This document shows, piece after piece, positions 1-7,055 of a stretch of 64,000 bases of DNA (positions within the stretch are counted from its first letter, which is position 1; every line of letters starts with the position of its first letter). Both the position numbers and the translations under genes were made by a program. Below the pieces are notes generated by a model. It did not search any database and was not told the origin of the DNA. It saw only the letters and a program-made list of their open reading frames with translations. The DNA comes from Catellatospora bangladeshensis (GTDB lineage Bacteria; Actinomycetota; Actinomycetes; Mycobacteriales; Micromonosporaceae). Where the stretch lies: positions 124,001 to 188,000 of the forward strand of contig NZ_BONF01000010.1 of assembly GCF_016862575.1 (NCBI RefSeq), in the 5' to 3' direction.

Positions 1-343
1 ACTGGCTGCCGGCCAGCACGGCCCGGGTCACGCCCGCCTGCGCCGCCTCCTCCAGCACCGTGAACGTGCCGCGTGTGTTGCCGCCGAACACCTGCTCGGC
101 CGTGCCGAGCGTGGGCGCCGGGATCGCGGCGCAGTGCACCACCGCGTCCACGCCCGACAGCGCGTCGCGCACCGCCGCCGCGTCGCCGCTGTCCCCCACC
201 ACGACCCGGTCCGCCTTCAGATCGCCGGGATCGCGCAGGTCGAACGCGGTGGCGGCGATCCCCTCCCGCGCGAGCAGGTCCAGCGTTACCCGGCCGAGCC
301 GCCCGGCGGCACCGGTCACCAGCACCCGGTTCACGATCCGCAC
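1..343 (-). CDS. NAD-dependent epimerase/dehydratase or SDR, N-terminal part only
   Basis: The gene runs off the left edge, so only about 114 N-terminal residues are present. The translation starts MRIVNRVLVTGAAGRLG and carries the Rossmann glycine-rich loop (TGAAGRLG), an acidic residue after beta-2 (AFDLRD) and the segment VVHCAAIPAP followed by NTRGTFTVLEEA, which is the usual pattern of extended NAD(P)-dependent sugar epimerases/dehydratases. The substrate cannot be inferred. Two in-frame GTG codons (343 and 334) are possible starts; 343 has a G-rich stretch at a reasonable distance. Upstream lies a divergent metallophosphoesterase gene. Confidence 0.8.
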   Translation of the reverse strand, partial: MRIVNRVLVTGAAGRLGRVTLDLLAREGIAATAFDLRDPGDLKADRVVVGDSGDAAAVRDALSGVDAVVHCAAIPAPTLGTAEQVFGGNTRGTFTVLEEAAQAGVTRAVLAGSQ

Positions 344-503
344 CGCCGACTGCCCCGCGCTCCGCTCATGCCTCGTTTCTACCCGGCCGCGCCGATGCCC
401 GGCCCACCGCCCGACTGTTCAGCGAACCTTCAGGTGGAGGCGGGGCATGCGGTGGAGGCACCGTGGCATGCTGGAGAGTCCGACTTTCAGATGAGGAGTG
501 CCG

Positions 504-1679
504 GTGTCGACTGGCGAGGCCGTACAGGCCGTTCCCGCGCGGCGGTCGCTGCGGCCGCTGCTGTTCGGTCTGGCCGTGACCACGGTCCTGGGCCTGCTGT
601 TCGGGGTGCCCTGGTGGACGCTGCTCGCGTCCGGCGCGCACTGGCCCACGCCCGTCGTGGTCGGCGGCACCGTGCTGTTCGGCGGGTTCGCGCTGGCCTT
701 CCCGTTCCTGATGTTCCAGGGCCACTCGCGCGGCAGGGACTGGGCGTCGCGGATCGCGGACACCACCCTCGGCGTGGTCTGGGTGCTGTTCACCTGGGCG
801 ATCCTGGGCAACGTGCTGCGGGCCGGGCTCGCGCTGGGCGGGGTCGCCGACCCGCTGCGGTCGCGGATCACCGCGGCCGCCGTCGCCGCGGTCTCGCTGG
901 TGCTGGTCGTCTGGGGGTACGCCGAGGCGATGCGGGTGCCCCGGGTGCGCCGGGTCGAGGTGGCCCTCCCCCGGCTCGGCAAGGGGCTCGACGGCCTGAA
1001 GGTGGTGCTGCTGACCGACACGCACTACGGCCCGATCGAGCGTTCGCGCTGGTCGGCGGGGGTGACCGAGGCGGTCAACGCGCTGGAGCCGGACATCGTC
1101 TGCCACACCGGCGACATCGCCGACGGCACCGTCGCCCAGCGCCGGGCCATGGCCGCCCCGCTCGGCGAGATCAGGGCGAAGCTGGCGCGGGCGTACGTCA
1201 CCGGCAACCACGAGTACTACGGCGAGGCCGAGGGCTGGCTCGGGCACATGGCCGAGCTGGGCTGGGAGTGCCTGCACAACCGGCACCTGGTGGTGGAGCG
1301 CGGCGGCGACCGGCTGATCGTGGCCGGCGTGGACGACATCACGGCCGCCCACTCGCGCACCGGCCACTCCATGGACCACGCGGCCGCCCTCGCCGGCACC
1401 GACCCCGAGCTGCCCGTCCTGCTGCTGGCCCACCAGCCCAAGCAGATCGCCGACGCGGTCCGCCACGGTGTCGACCTCCAGATCTCCGGCCATACCCACG
1501 GCGGCCAGATCTGGCCCTTCCACTACCTGGTCAAGCTGGACCAGCCCGCCGTGCAGGGCCTGACCCGCCACAGCGAGCGCACGCAGCTCTACACCAGCCG
1601 CGGCACCGGCTTCTGGGGCCCGCCCCTGCGCATCTTCGCCCCCAGCGAAATCACCGAACTGACCCTCCGCGCCGCCTGA
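504..1679 (+). CDS. membrane-anchored metallophosphoesterase (YkuE-like)
   Basis: The 391-residue protein has about four hydrophobic segments in residues 15-150, then a calcineurin-type phosphoesterase domain. The metal-binding blocks are LTDTHYG (about 170), HTGDIADG (about 202), VTGNHEYY (about 233) and ISGHTHGGQIWPF (about 329), in the standard DxH/GDxxD/GNH/GHxH order. The catalytic domain probably lies at the membrane face and hydrolyses a phosphoester; YkuE-type enzymes are linked to lipid or nucleotide substrates, but none is proven here. GAGGA at 493-497 abuts a GTG at 498 but is 6 nt from GTG 504, so 504 is the better start. The gene converges on the LigD polymerase gene, with a 75-bp palindrome between them. 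Confidence 0.88.
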   Translation: MSTGEAVQAVPARRSLRPLLFGLAVTTVLGLLFGVPWWTLLASGAHWPTPVVVGGTVLFGGFALAFPFLMFQGHSRGRDWASRIADTTLGVVWVLFTWAILGNVLRAGLALGGVADPLRSRITAAAVAAVSLVLVVWGYAEAMRVPRVRRVEVALPRLGKGLDGLKVVLLTDTHYGPIERSRWSAGVTEAVNALEPDIVCHTGDIADGTVAQRRAMAAPLGEIRAKLARAYVTGNHEYYGEAEGWLGHMAELGWECLHNRHLVVERGGDRLIVAGVDDITAAHSRTGHSMDHAAALAGTDPELPVLLLAHQPKQIADAVRHGVDLQISGHTHGGQIWPFHYLVKLDQPAVQGLTRHSERTQLYTSRGTGFWGPPLRIFAPSEITELTLRAA

Positions 1680-1680
1680 A

Positions 1681-1755
1681 GATCCTCCGACTTGCCTGGC
1701 AATCGGGCGTATCTTGGGCGCGCATTCGCCCACTTGCCAGGCAAGTCGGATGATC
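1681..1755. repeat. 75-bp palindromic element, copy 1 (intergenic)
   Basis: The unit begins and ends with GATC. Its two 21-nt ends are inverted repeats matching at 20 of 21 positions, around the core CCGACTTGCCTGGCA. It fills the space between the stop codons of two convergent genes, so it may serve as a bidirectional terminator. A second copy of the same length (40370-40444) agrees at 65 of 75 positions and lies inside the NRPS coding sequence. No clear target-site duplication is visible. Five of the six reading frames through this copy are open throughout; the sixth meets TGA only at its last codon. Confidence 0.9.
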
Positions 1756-1765
1756 GTGCCGGCGG

Positions 1766-2737
1766 TCAGGCGTCGGTGGGGCCGGCTTCGCGTTTGGCTT
1801 TGGCGCGGCGTTTGCCCTCGTGCATGGCCTGGACGCGGGCGATGGGGATGGTGTGGCCCTCCTCGACCAGGTCGGCGGGCAGCGCCTGCGGGGCGGGCAT
1901 GCAGTCCGCCCACGGGTCGCGCTCGGCGACCAGGCCGGGCACGGTGCGCACGGTGAAGTCGGCGGGGGTGACGTTCTCCACCTCGGACCAGGACACCGGG
2001 AACGACACCGGCAGGCCGGGGCGGATCCGGGGACTGTAGGCCGCCACGACCGTGGCGCCGCCGGAGCGGGTCGCATCGAGGAAGACCTTGCCGTGGCGGT
2101 CCTCGCGGATGAACGCGGTGGTGGCCAGCTGCGGGTCGAGGCGTTCGGCGCGGGCGGCCACGGCCCGGGTCGCGGCGGCGACGTCCTCGGGACCGGCGGC
2201 GCCGTCCAGCGGCACGAACACGTGCACGCCCTTGCTGCCGCTGGTCTTGACCGCGCCGTCCAGCCCGCAGCCGGCCAGCGCACGGCGTACCAGCAGGGCG
2301 CCCTGCACCGCCAGGTCGAAGTGCGCGCCCTCCGGCGGGTCGAGGTCGAGGATGAGGTGGGTCGGCCGGTCCGGCGCCGAGGCCAGGGCCAGCGCGGCGT
2401 GGTACTCGACCGCGCGCTGGTTGGCGAACCAGATCAGGGTGCGCCGGTCGTCGCAGAGGGCGTAGGTGACGTCGCGGTGCGACGCCTCGGCCCACACCGT
2501 CACCGAGCGCACCCAGTCCGGCGTGTACTTGGGCAGGTTCTTCTGCATGAACGGCGGCTGCCCCGGGCGGACCCGCATCACCGACAGCGGCCGGTCGCGC
2601 AGCACGGGGACCATCCGCTCGTGCACCGCGTCCAGGTAGTCCACCAGGTCGCGTTTGGTCGCCCCGGCCCCGTCGAACAGGGGCTGGTCGAGGTTGGTCA
2701 GCTCCACGCCGTCGCGCGTCTCACCGTCACGGGCCAT
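1766..2737 (-). CDS. ligD: LigD-type polymerase domain protein (NHEJ primase-polymerase)
   Basis: The 323-residue protein is a stand-alone archaeo-eukaryotic primase-like polymerase of the LigD family, which adds or fills in nucleotides at DNA ends during Ku-dependent end joining. Visible hallmarks are VRPGQPPFMQKNLPKYTPDW, the catalytic DxD in LILDLDPPEG, the SGSKGVHVFVPL nucleotide-binding block and the third acidic residue in GKVFLDATRS. Neither ligase nor nuclease domain is fused, and no Ku gene is in the window; separate pol-domain genes are common in actinobacteria. The start at 2737 gives the usual N-terminus (MARDGETRDGVELTNLDQPL) with GGTGA 4 nt upstream. An in-frame ATG at 2806 with GGAGG only 3 nt away is the alternative. 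Confidence 0.88.
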   Translation of the reverse strand: MARDGETRDGVELTNLDQPLFDGAGATKRDLVDYLDAVHERMVPVLRDRPLSVMRVRPGQPPFMQKNLPKYTPDWVRSVTVWAEASHRDVTYALCDDRRTLIWFANQRAVEYHAALALASAPDRPTHLILDLDPPEGAHFDLAVQGALLVRRALAGCGLDGAVKTSGSKGVHVFVPLDGAAGPEDVAAATRAVAARAERLDPQLATTAFIREDRHGKVFLDATRSGGATVVAAYSPRIRPGLPVSFPVSWSEVENVTPADFTVRTVPGLVAERDPWADCMPAPQALPADLVEEGHTIPIARVQAMHEGKRRAKAKREAGPTDA

Positions 2738-2872
2738 GTGATCACCATTACCCGGTCCGGGCGCCCCGTCAACGCGAGTACGGAAAACGTCAACCAGGCC
2801 TGTCATACGCCTCCGTCCGGCGGGGACGGTGACCCTTCCGCGGGGAGGGGGCAGGGGCTACATTAAGGTTGC

Positions 2873-2891
2873 TTAGGTAAGGCTTGCCTAT
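2873..2891 (+). promoter_or_regulatory. iron box (IdeR/DmdR-type operator) before the formyltransferase operon
   Basis: TTAGGTAAGGCTTGCCTAT matches 15 of 19 positions of the IdeR/DtxR consensus TTAGGTTAGGCTAACCTAA. It overlaps a -10-like TATATT at 2889-2894 and lies 28 nt before the formyltransferase start. Iron-loaded IdeR/DmdR would be expected to block transcription, so the operon should be induced by iron starvation. The similarity is seen directly; regulation is inferred. Confidence 0.8.
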
Positions 2892-2918
2892 ATTGACGGT
2901 TGTTTGAGGAGGCACCCC

Positions 2919-3872
2919 ATGCGGGCCGCGATGTTCGGATATCAGACCTGGGGCCACCGCACGCTCCAAGCGCTGCTGGAGGCGCCGGATCTGGAGGTCG
3001 TCCTCGTCGTCACGCATCCGAAGAGCGACCACGCATACGAGCGCATCTGGAGCGACTCCGTCGCCGAACTGGCCGTCGCCCACGGCGTACCCATGCTGGA
3101 GCGGAGCCGGCCCGACGACGACGAGCTGTTCACGCAGCTCAAGGAGGCGGAGCCGGACGTCATCGTGGCCACCAACTGGCGCACCTGGATCCCGCCGCAC
3201 ATCTTCAACCTGCCCCGCCACGGCACGCTGAACATCCACGACTCGCTGCTGCCGAAGTACGCCGGGTTCTCGCCGCTGATCTGGGCGCTGCTCAACGGTG
3301 AGCCCGAGGTCGGCGTCACCGCGCACATGATGGACGACACCCTCGACGCGGGCGACATCGTGCTGCAGTGGCCGGTGCCCGTCGGCGAGCGCGACACCAC
3401 CGTCGACCTGTTCCACAAGACGCTCGACCTGTTCGGCCCGATCACCGTCGAGGGCCTGCGCCTGATCGCCTCCGGGCGCACCGACTGGACCCCGCAGGAC
3501 CGTACCCAGGCCAGCTTCTTCCACAAGCGCGCCGACGAGGACCTGCGCATCGACTGGACGTGGACCGCCGAGGAGCTGGACCGCCTGGTCCGCGCCCAGT
3601 GCGACCCGTACCCGAACGCGTACACCTACTACCGGGGGCAGCGCGTCCGCGTCGTCAAGGCGTCGGTCTCGCAGGCCGTGTACGGCGGCACCCCGGGCCG
3701 GGTCTTCTACCGCGAGGGCGACGGCGTCGCGATCGTCGCGGGCGCCGAGGCACGGCGGGGGAAGAGCAAGGGCCTGGTCATCGAGCGGGTACGCCTCGAC
3801 GACGGCACCGAGCTGGCCGCCACCGACCTGTTCCGGACCATGGGCGGCTACCTGGGACACTTCCCGTCGTGA
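2919..3872 (+). CDS. formyltransferase, likely N5-hydroxyornithine formyltransferase (CchA-like)
   Basis: The 317-residue protein belongs to the methionyl-tRNA formyltransferase-like family that uses N10-formyl-tetrahydrofolate. The catalytic triad context is present: N and H in LNIHDSLLPKYAG and D in DDTLDAGDIV, with a C-terminal Fmt-C-like domain from about residue 205. The iron box upstream and co-transcription with export genes make a siderophore role much more likely than initiator-tRNA formylation. CchA of coelichelin biosynthesis formylates N5-hydroxyornithine, and the NRPS in this window has pockets fitting such residues. ATG 2919 has GAGGAGG 6 nt upstream. The stop overlaps the next start (GTGA), indicating translational coupling. 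Confidence 0.82.
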   Translation: MRAAMFGYQTWGHRTLQALLEAPDLEVVLVVTHPKSDHAYERIWSDSVAELAVAHGVPMLERSRPDDDELFTQLKEAEPDVIVATNWRTWIPPHIFNLPRHGTLNIHDSLLPKYAGFSPLIWALLNGEPEVGVTAHMMDDTLDAGDIVLQWPVPVGERDTTVDLFHKTLDLFGPITVEGLRLIASGRTDWTPQDRTQASFFHKRADEDLRIDWTWTAEELDRLVRAQCDPYPNAYTYYRGQRVRVVKASVSQAVYGGTPGRVFYREGDGVAIVAGAEARRGKSKGLVIERVRLDDGTELAATDLFRTMGGYLGHFPS

Positions 3873-5062
3873 CCGAGCTGACCGAACTGCTGTCCGAACT
3901 CGTCCGCGTGCCGAGTGTGGGCGGGACCCCGGCCGAGGCGGGCATCCAGGCGATGCTCGCCGAGTGGATGCGCGAGACCGGCCTGGAGGTCGACCTCTGG
4001 GAGCTGCCGCTGGAGCGGCTCACCGCCGATCCCGCGTTCCCGGGCATGGAGGTGCCGCGCGAGCGCGCGTACGGGCTGGTCGGGCGCCTGCCCGGCACGG
4101 GTGGCGGCCGGTCGCTGATGTTCAACGGGCACGTCGACGTGGTGCCGCCCGGCGACCTGGCGGCGTGGACGGACGACCCGTTCTCCGGCCGGGTCGAGCA
4201 GGGCCGCGTCTACGGCCGGGGCGCCTGCGACATGAAGGGCGGCCTGGTCGCCGCGCTGCTCGCGGTCAAGCAGCTCAGGCAGGCCAGGCTGCGCGGCGAC
4301 GTGCTGGTCGCCTGCGTGGTGGGCGAGGAGGACGGCGGCCTGGGCACGTACGGGCTGCTCGATCGCGGCTGGCGGGCCGACGCGTGCGTCATCCCCGAGC
4401 CGACCGGCCTGGCCGTGGTGCCCGCCAACGCCGGGGCGCTGACCTTCCGGCTGCGCGTGACCGGACAGTCCACCCACGCCGCCCGCCGGACCGGAGGCGT
4501 CAGCGCGGTGGAGAAGTTCCTGCCCGTCTTCGCCGCGCTGCGCGAGCTGGAGGCGGCCCGCAACCGCGACGTCGACCCGCTGATGCACGCCTGGGACCTG
4601 CCGTACGCGCTGGAGATCGGCACCGTGCACGCGGGCGACTGGTCGTCCTCGGTGCCCGGCGAGCTGGTCGCCGAGGGCCGCTACGGCGTGGCGCTGGACG
4701 AGAGCCCGGCGCGGGCCAAGGCTGCGCTGGAGGCGGCCGTCGCCGCGGCCTGCGCCGCCGACCCGTGGCTGGCCGCGCACCCGGTGACGGTCGAGTGGTG
4801 GGGCGGGCAGTTCGCCCCCGCCCGCAACCCCGACCCGGCCCTGACCGAGGCGCTGGCCGCCGCGACCGGCACCGAACCGGCCCGCTGGGGCGCGCCGTAC
4901 GGCAGCGACCTGCGGCTGCTCGCCGCGGCGGGCATCCCGGCGGTCCAGTACGGACCGGGCGACATCGACCTCGCCCACGCCCCCGACGAGTACGTGCCGG
5001 TCGACGAGGTGGCGCAGGTGAGCGCGACCCTGGTCCGGCTGGCCACGACCCACTGCGGCTGA
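3869..5062 (+). CDS. M20-family metallohydrolase (ArgE/DapE-like deacylase)
   Basis: The 397-residue protein shows the two-zinc M20 pattern: NGHVDVVPPGD, GRGACDMKGG, the catalytic and ligand glutamates in VVGEEDGGLG, EPTGL, and a late histidine in DLAHAPDEYVPVDE, with a lid/dimerisation domain in the middle (around STHAARRTGGVSAVEKF). Such enzymes remove N-acyl groups or cleave small peptides. Here it is coupled by a 4-nt GTGA overlap to the formyltransferase, so plausible roles are release of ornithine from N-acetylornithine or trimming of the siderophore or a precursor. Neither can be decided from sequence. It sits in the cytoplasm; no signal peptide is seen. Confidence 0.82.
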   Translation: MTELTELLSELVRVPSVGGTPAEAGIQAMLAEWMRETGLEVDLWELPLERLTADPAFPGMEVPRERAYGLVGRLPGTGGGRSLMFNGHVDVVPPGDLAAWTDDPFSGRVEQGRVYGRGACDMKGGLVAALLAVKQLRQARLRGDVLVACVVGEEDGGLGTYGLLDRGWRADACVIPEPTGLAVVPANAGALTFRLRVTGQSTHAARRTGGVSAVEKFLPVFAALRELEAARNRDVDPLMHAWDLPYALEIGTVHAGDWSSSVPGELVAEGRYGVALDESPARAKAALEAAVAAACAADPWLAAHPVTVEWWGGQFAPARNPDPALTEALAAATGTEPARWGAPYGSDLRLLAAAGIPAVQYGPGDIDLAHAPDEYVPVDEVAQVSATLVRLATTHCG

Positions 5063-5166
5063 CCGGTGCCGGCCCCGTGACCGGCCCCGACGCGCATCGC
5101 GGGCAGCCCACGGACCGGGCGCCCGCCAACCCCGCGGCCCGCCGCCGCACCCCTGAAGGAGTGGAC

Positions 5167-6888
5167 ATGTCCCAGCTCACCGGCGGCCGCGTGCTGCGCC
5201 GGGCCCTGCGCGAGCAGGCGGGCCGGATCACCGGCAGCGCCGTGCTCAGCACCGGGCACCAGGCCGGCGAGGCCCTGGTCCCGGTGGTGATCGGCGTGGT
5301 GGTGGACCGGGCCGTGGGCACCGGCTCGCCGGAGTCGCTGCTGCTGTGGATCGGCGTGCTGGCGGCGGTGTTCGTCACGCTGTCGTTCAGTTTCCGGTTC
5401 GGCGCCCGGCTCGGTGAGCGCGCCGCCGAGCAGGCCGGGCACCGGCTGCGGGTACGCGTCACCGAACGGGTCCTCGACCCGCGCGGCGGCGCCGACACCG
5501 GCCGCCTGCCCGGCGCGCTGGCCAGCATCGCCACCGGCGACGCGGGCCGGGTCGGCATGGTCGCGCTGGTGCTGCCGCTCGGCGTGGCCGCGATCGCGGG
5601 CCTGGCCGTCGGCGCGATCGCGCTGCTGCGGGTGTCGCTGCCGCTCGGCCTGCTGGTGCTGCTCGGCACGCCGCTGATGATGCTGCTGGCCCACCTGCTC
5701 GGCCGCCCCCTCCAGCGGCGCAGCGAGGAGGAGCAGGAACGCGCCGCCCACGCCGCCGGGCTCGCTGCCGACCTGGTCGGCGGGCTGCGCGTGCTCAAGG
5801 GCATCGGCGCGGAGCGGGCCGCCGCCGACCGCTACCGGCTCAGCAGCCGCGCCGCACTGACCGCGACGCTGCACGCCGCCGGGGCCAAGGCCCGCCACGA
5901 CGGCACCCTGCTGGCCGTCAACGGCCTGTTCCTCGCGCTGGTCGCGCTGCTCGGCGGCAGGCTGGCCGCCGACGGCGACATCAGCATCGGCGCGCTGGTC
6001 GCCGCGGTCGGCATGGCGCAGTACCTGACCGGCCCGCTGTCCTTGATGGTCTGGGTCAACGGCGAGCTGGCCCAGGGCCGCGGCAGCGCGGGCCGGATCG
6101 CCGAGGTGCTGAGCTCCCCGCCAGCCGTGGGCGGTGACGCGGAGCTGCCCGGCCCGGTGAAGGGCCAGGTGACCGTGCACGGGCTCACCCACGCCGGGCT
6201 GGACGGCCTGGACCTGGACGTGCCCGCGGGGGCGTTCGTCGGCATCGTCACCACCGACCCCGCTCACGCCGACGCCCTGGTGGCCTGCCTGAGCCGCGAG
6301 CGCGAGCCCGCCCGGGGCACCGTCACCCTCGACGGCCTCGACCTGTCGGGCGTGGACCCCGATGCGGTACGCGCCGCGCTGCTCGTCGCCGCGCACGACG
6401 CGGACCTGTTCGAGGGCACCTTGCGCGCCGACATCGACCCCGCGCCGACCGAACACCGCGTGCCGGCCCCGCGCGATGGCGCAGGTGACGGCGGGCGGCT
6501 GGCTCGGGCGCTCGCCGCGTCGGCCGCCGACGAGGTCGCGGCGGCACTGCCGGGCGGGCTGGACGGGCTGGTCGGCGAGCAGGGCCGGACCCTGTCCGGC
6601 GGGCAGCGCCAGCGCGTGGCCCTGGCCCGCGCGCTGGCCGCCGACCCGCCGGTGCTGGTGCTGCACGAGCCGACCACGGCCGTGGACGCGGTCACCGAGT
6701 CCCGCATCGCCCAGGGCGTACGCCGCCTGCGCGAGGGCCGCACGACCGTGGTCATCACGACCAGCCCCGCGCTGCTGTCCACCGCCGACACCGTGCACCT
6801 CGTCGACGGCGGCGCCGTCACCGCCTCCGGCACCCACGACCAGCTCGTCCACGAGCACGCCGCCTACCGCGCGGCGGTGCTCGCATGA
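5167..6888 (+). CDS. ABC exporter half-transporter with degenerate nucleotide site
   Basis: The 573-residue protein has a six-helix type IV transmembrane domain (about residues 20-310) fused to an ATPase domain. The ATPase is degenerate: the Walker A region reads GIVTTDPAHADAL (about 358), with the essential Lys replaced by Ala; the Q-loop Gln is absent (VAAHDADLF); Walker B is VLVLHEPT with Asp changed to His; and the H-loop His is missing (VITTSPALL). Its signature motif LSGGQRQR (about 476) is perfect. The gene two frames on has the complementary pattern, so the two should form a heterodimer with one working ATP site. GAAGGAG lies 5 nt before ATG 5167. Given the operon, export of a siderophore is the likely job. 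Confidence 0.87.
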   Translation: MSQLTGGRVLRRALREQAGRITGSAVLSTGHQAGEALVPVVIGVVVDRAVGTGSPESLLLWIGVLAAVFVTLSFSFRFGARLGERAAEQAGHRLRVRVTERVLDPRGGADTGRLPGALASIATGDAGRVGMVALVLPLGVAAIAGLAVGAIALLRVSLPLGLLVLLGTPLMMLLAHLLGRPLQRRSEEEQERAAHAAGLAADLVGGLRVLKGIGAERAAADRYRLSSRAALTATLHAAGAKARHDGTLLAVNGLFLALVALLGGRLAADGDISIGALVAAVGMAQYLTGPLSLMVWVNGELAQGRGSAGRIAEVLSSPPAVGGDAELPGPVKGQVTVHGLTHAGLDGLDLDVPAGAFVGIVTTDPAHADALVACLSREREPARGTVTLDGLDLSGVDPDAVRAALLVAAHDADLFEGTLRADIDPAPTEHRVPAPRDGAGDGGRLARALAASAADEVAAALPGGLDGLVGEQGRTLSGGQRQRVALARALAADPPVLVLHEPTTAVDAVTESRIAQGVRRLREGRTTVVITTSPALLSTADTVHLVDGGAVTASGTHDQLVHEHAAYRAAVLA

Positions 6889-7055
6889 GCACGCGCCGCG
6901 ACCAGGCGGCAACCCGCATGCGCACGCCACGGCCAAGCCGAGGGCCCGGCAGCAGCGCCCGCCGTGACCGAGCAGCAGCCCTGAGCATGCCGCGCCACCA
7001 CTGCGGAGGAGCCGCCGTGGGGACGCGCGGCGAACGAGCCGAGGAGCAGGCATGA
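6885..7055 (+). CDS. possible 56-residue coupled ORF between the two ABC genes
   Basis: This small frame starts at ATG 6885, overlapping the first ABC stop as ATGA, and ends at TGA 7053-7055, overlapping the second ABC start as ATGA. The product (MSTRRDQAATRMRTPR...) is Arg/Ala-rich and resembles nothing I know. The double overlap may couple translation across the 163-nt gap between the ABC genes, or may be chance in high-GC sequence. No convincing ribosome site precedes it. Confidence 0.2.
   Translation: MSTRRDQAATRMRTPRPSRGPGSSARRDRAAALSMPRHHCGGAAVGTRGERAEEQA

Noticed and set aside
1681-1755. The palindrome as a classical MITE with target-site duplication
   Set aside because: Inverted ends are clear, but no target duplication flanks either copy, so a DNA-transposon origin is not shown.
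366-2495. Long minus-strand frame spanning the metallophosphoesterase and the LigD gene end
   Set aside because: It crosses the 75-bp palindrome and both real genes out of frame; the product is Arg/Gly/Pro-rich shadow sequence.
2919-3872. Formyltransferase as the housekeeping methionyl-tRNA formyltransferase (fmt)
   Set aside because: It lacks def/fmt neighbours and sits behind an iron box in an operon with export genes, so a siderophore role fits better.
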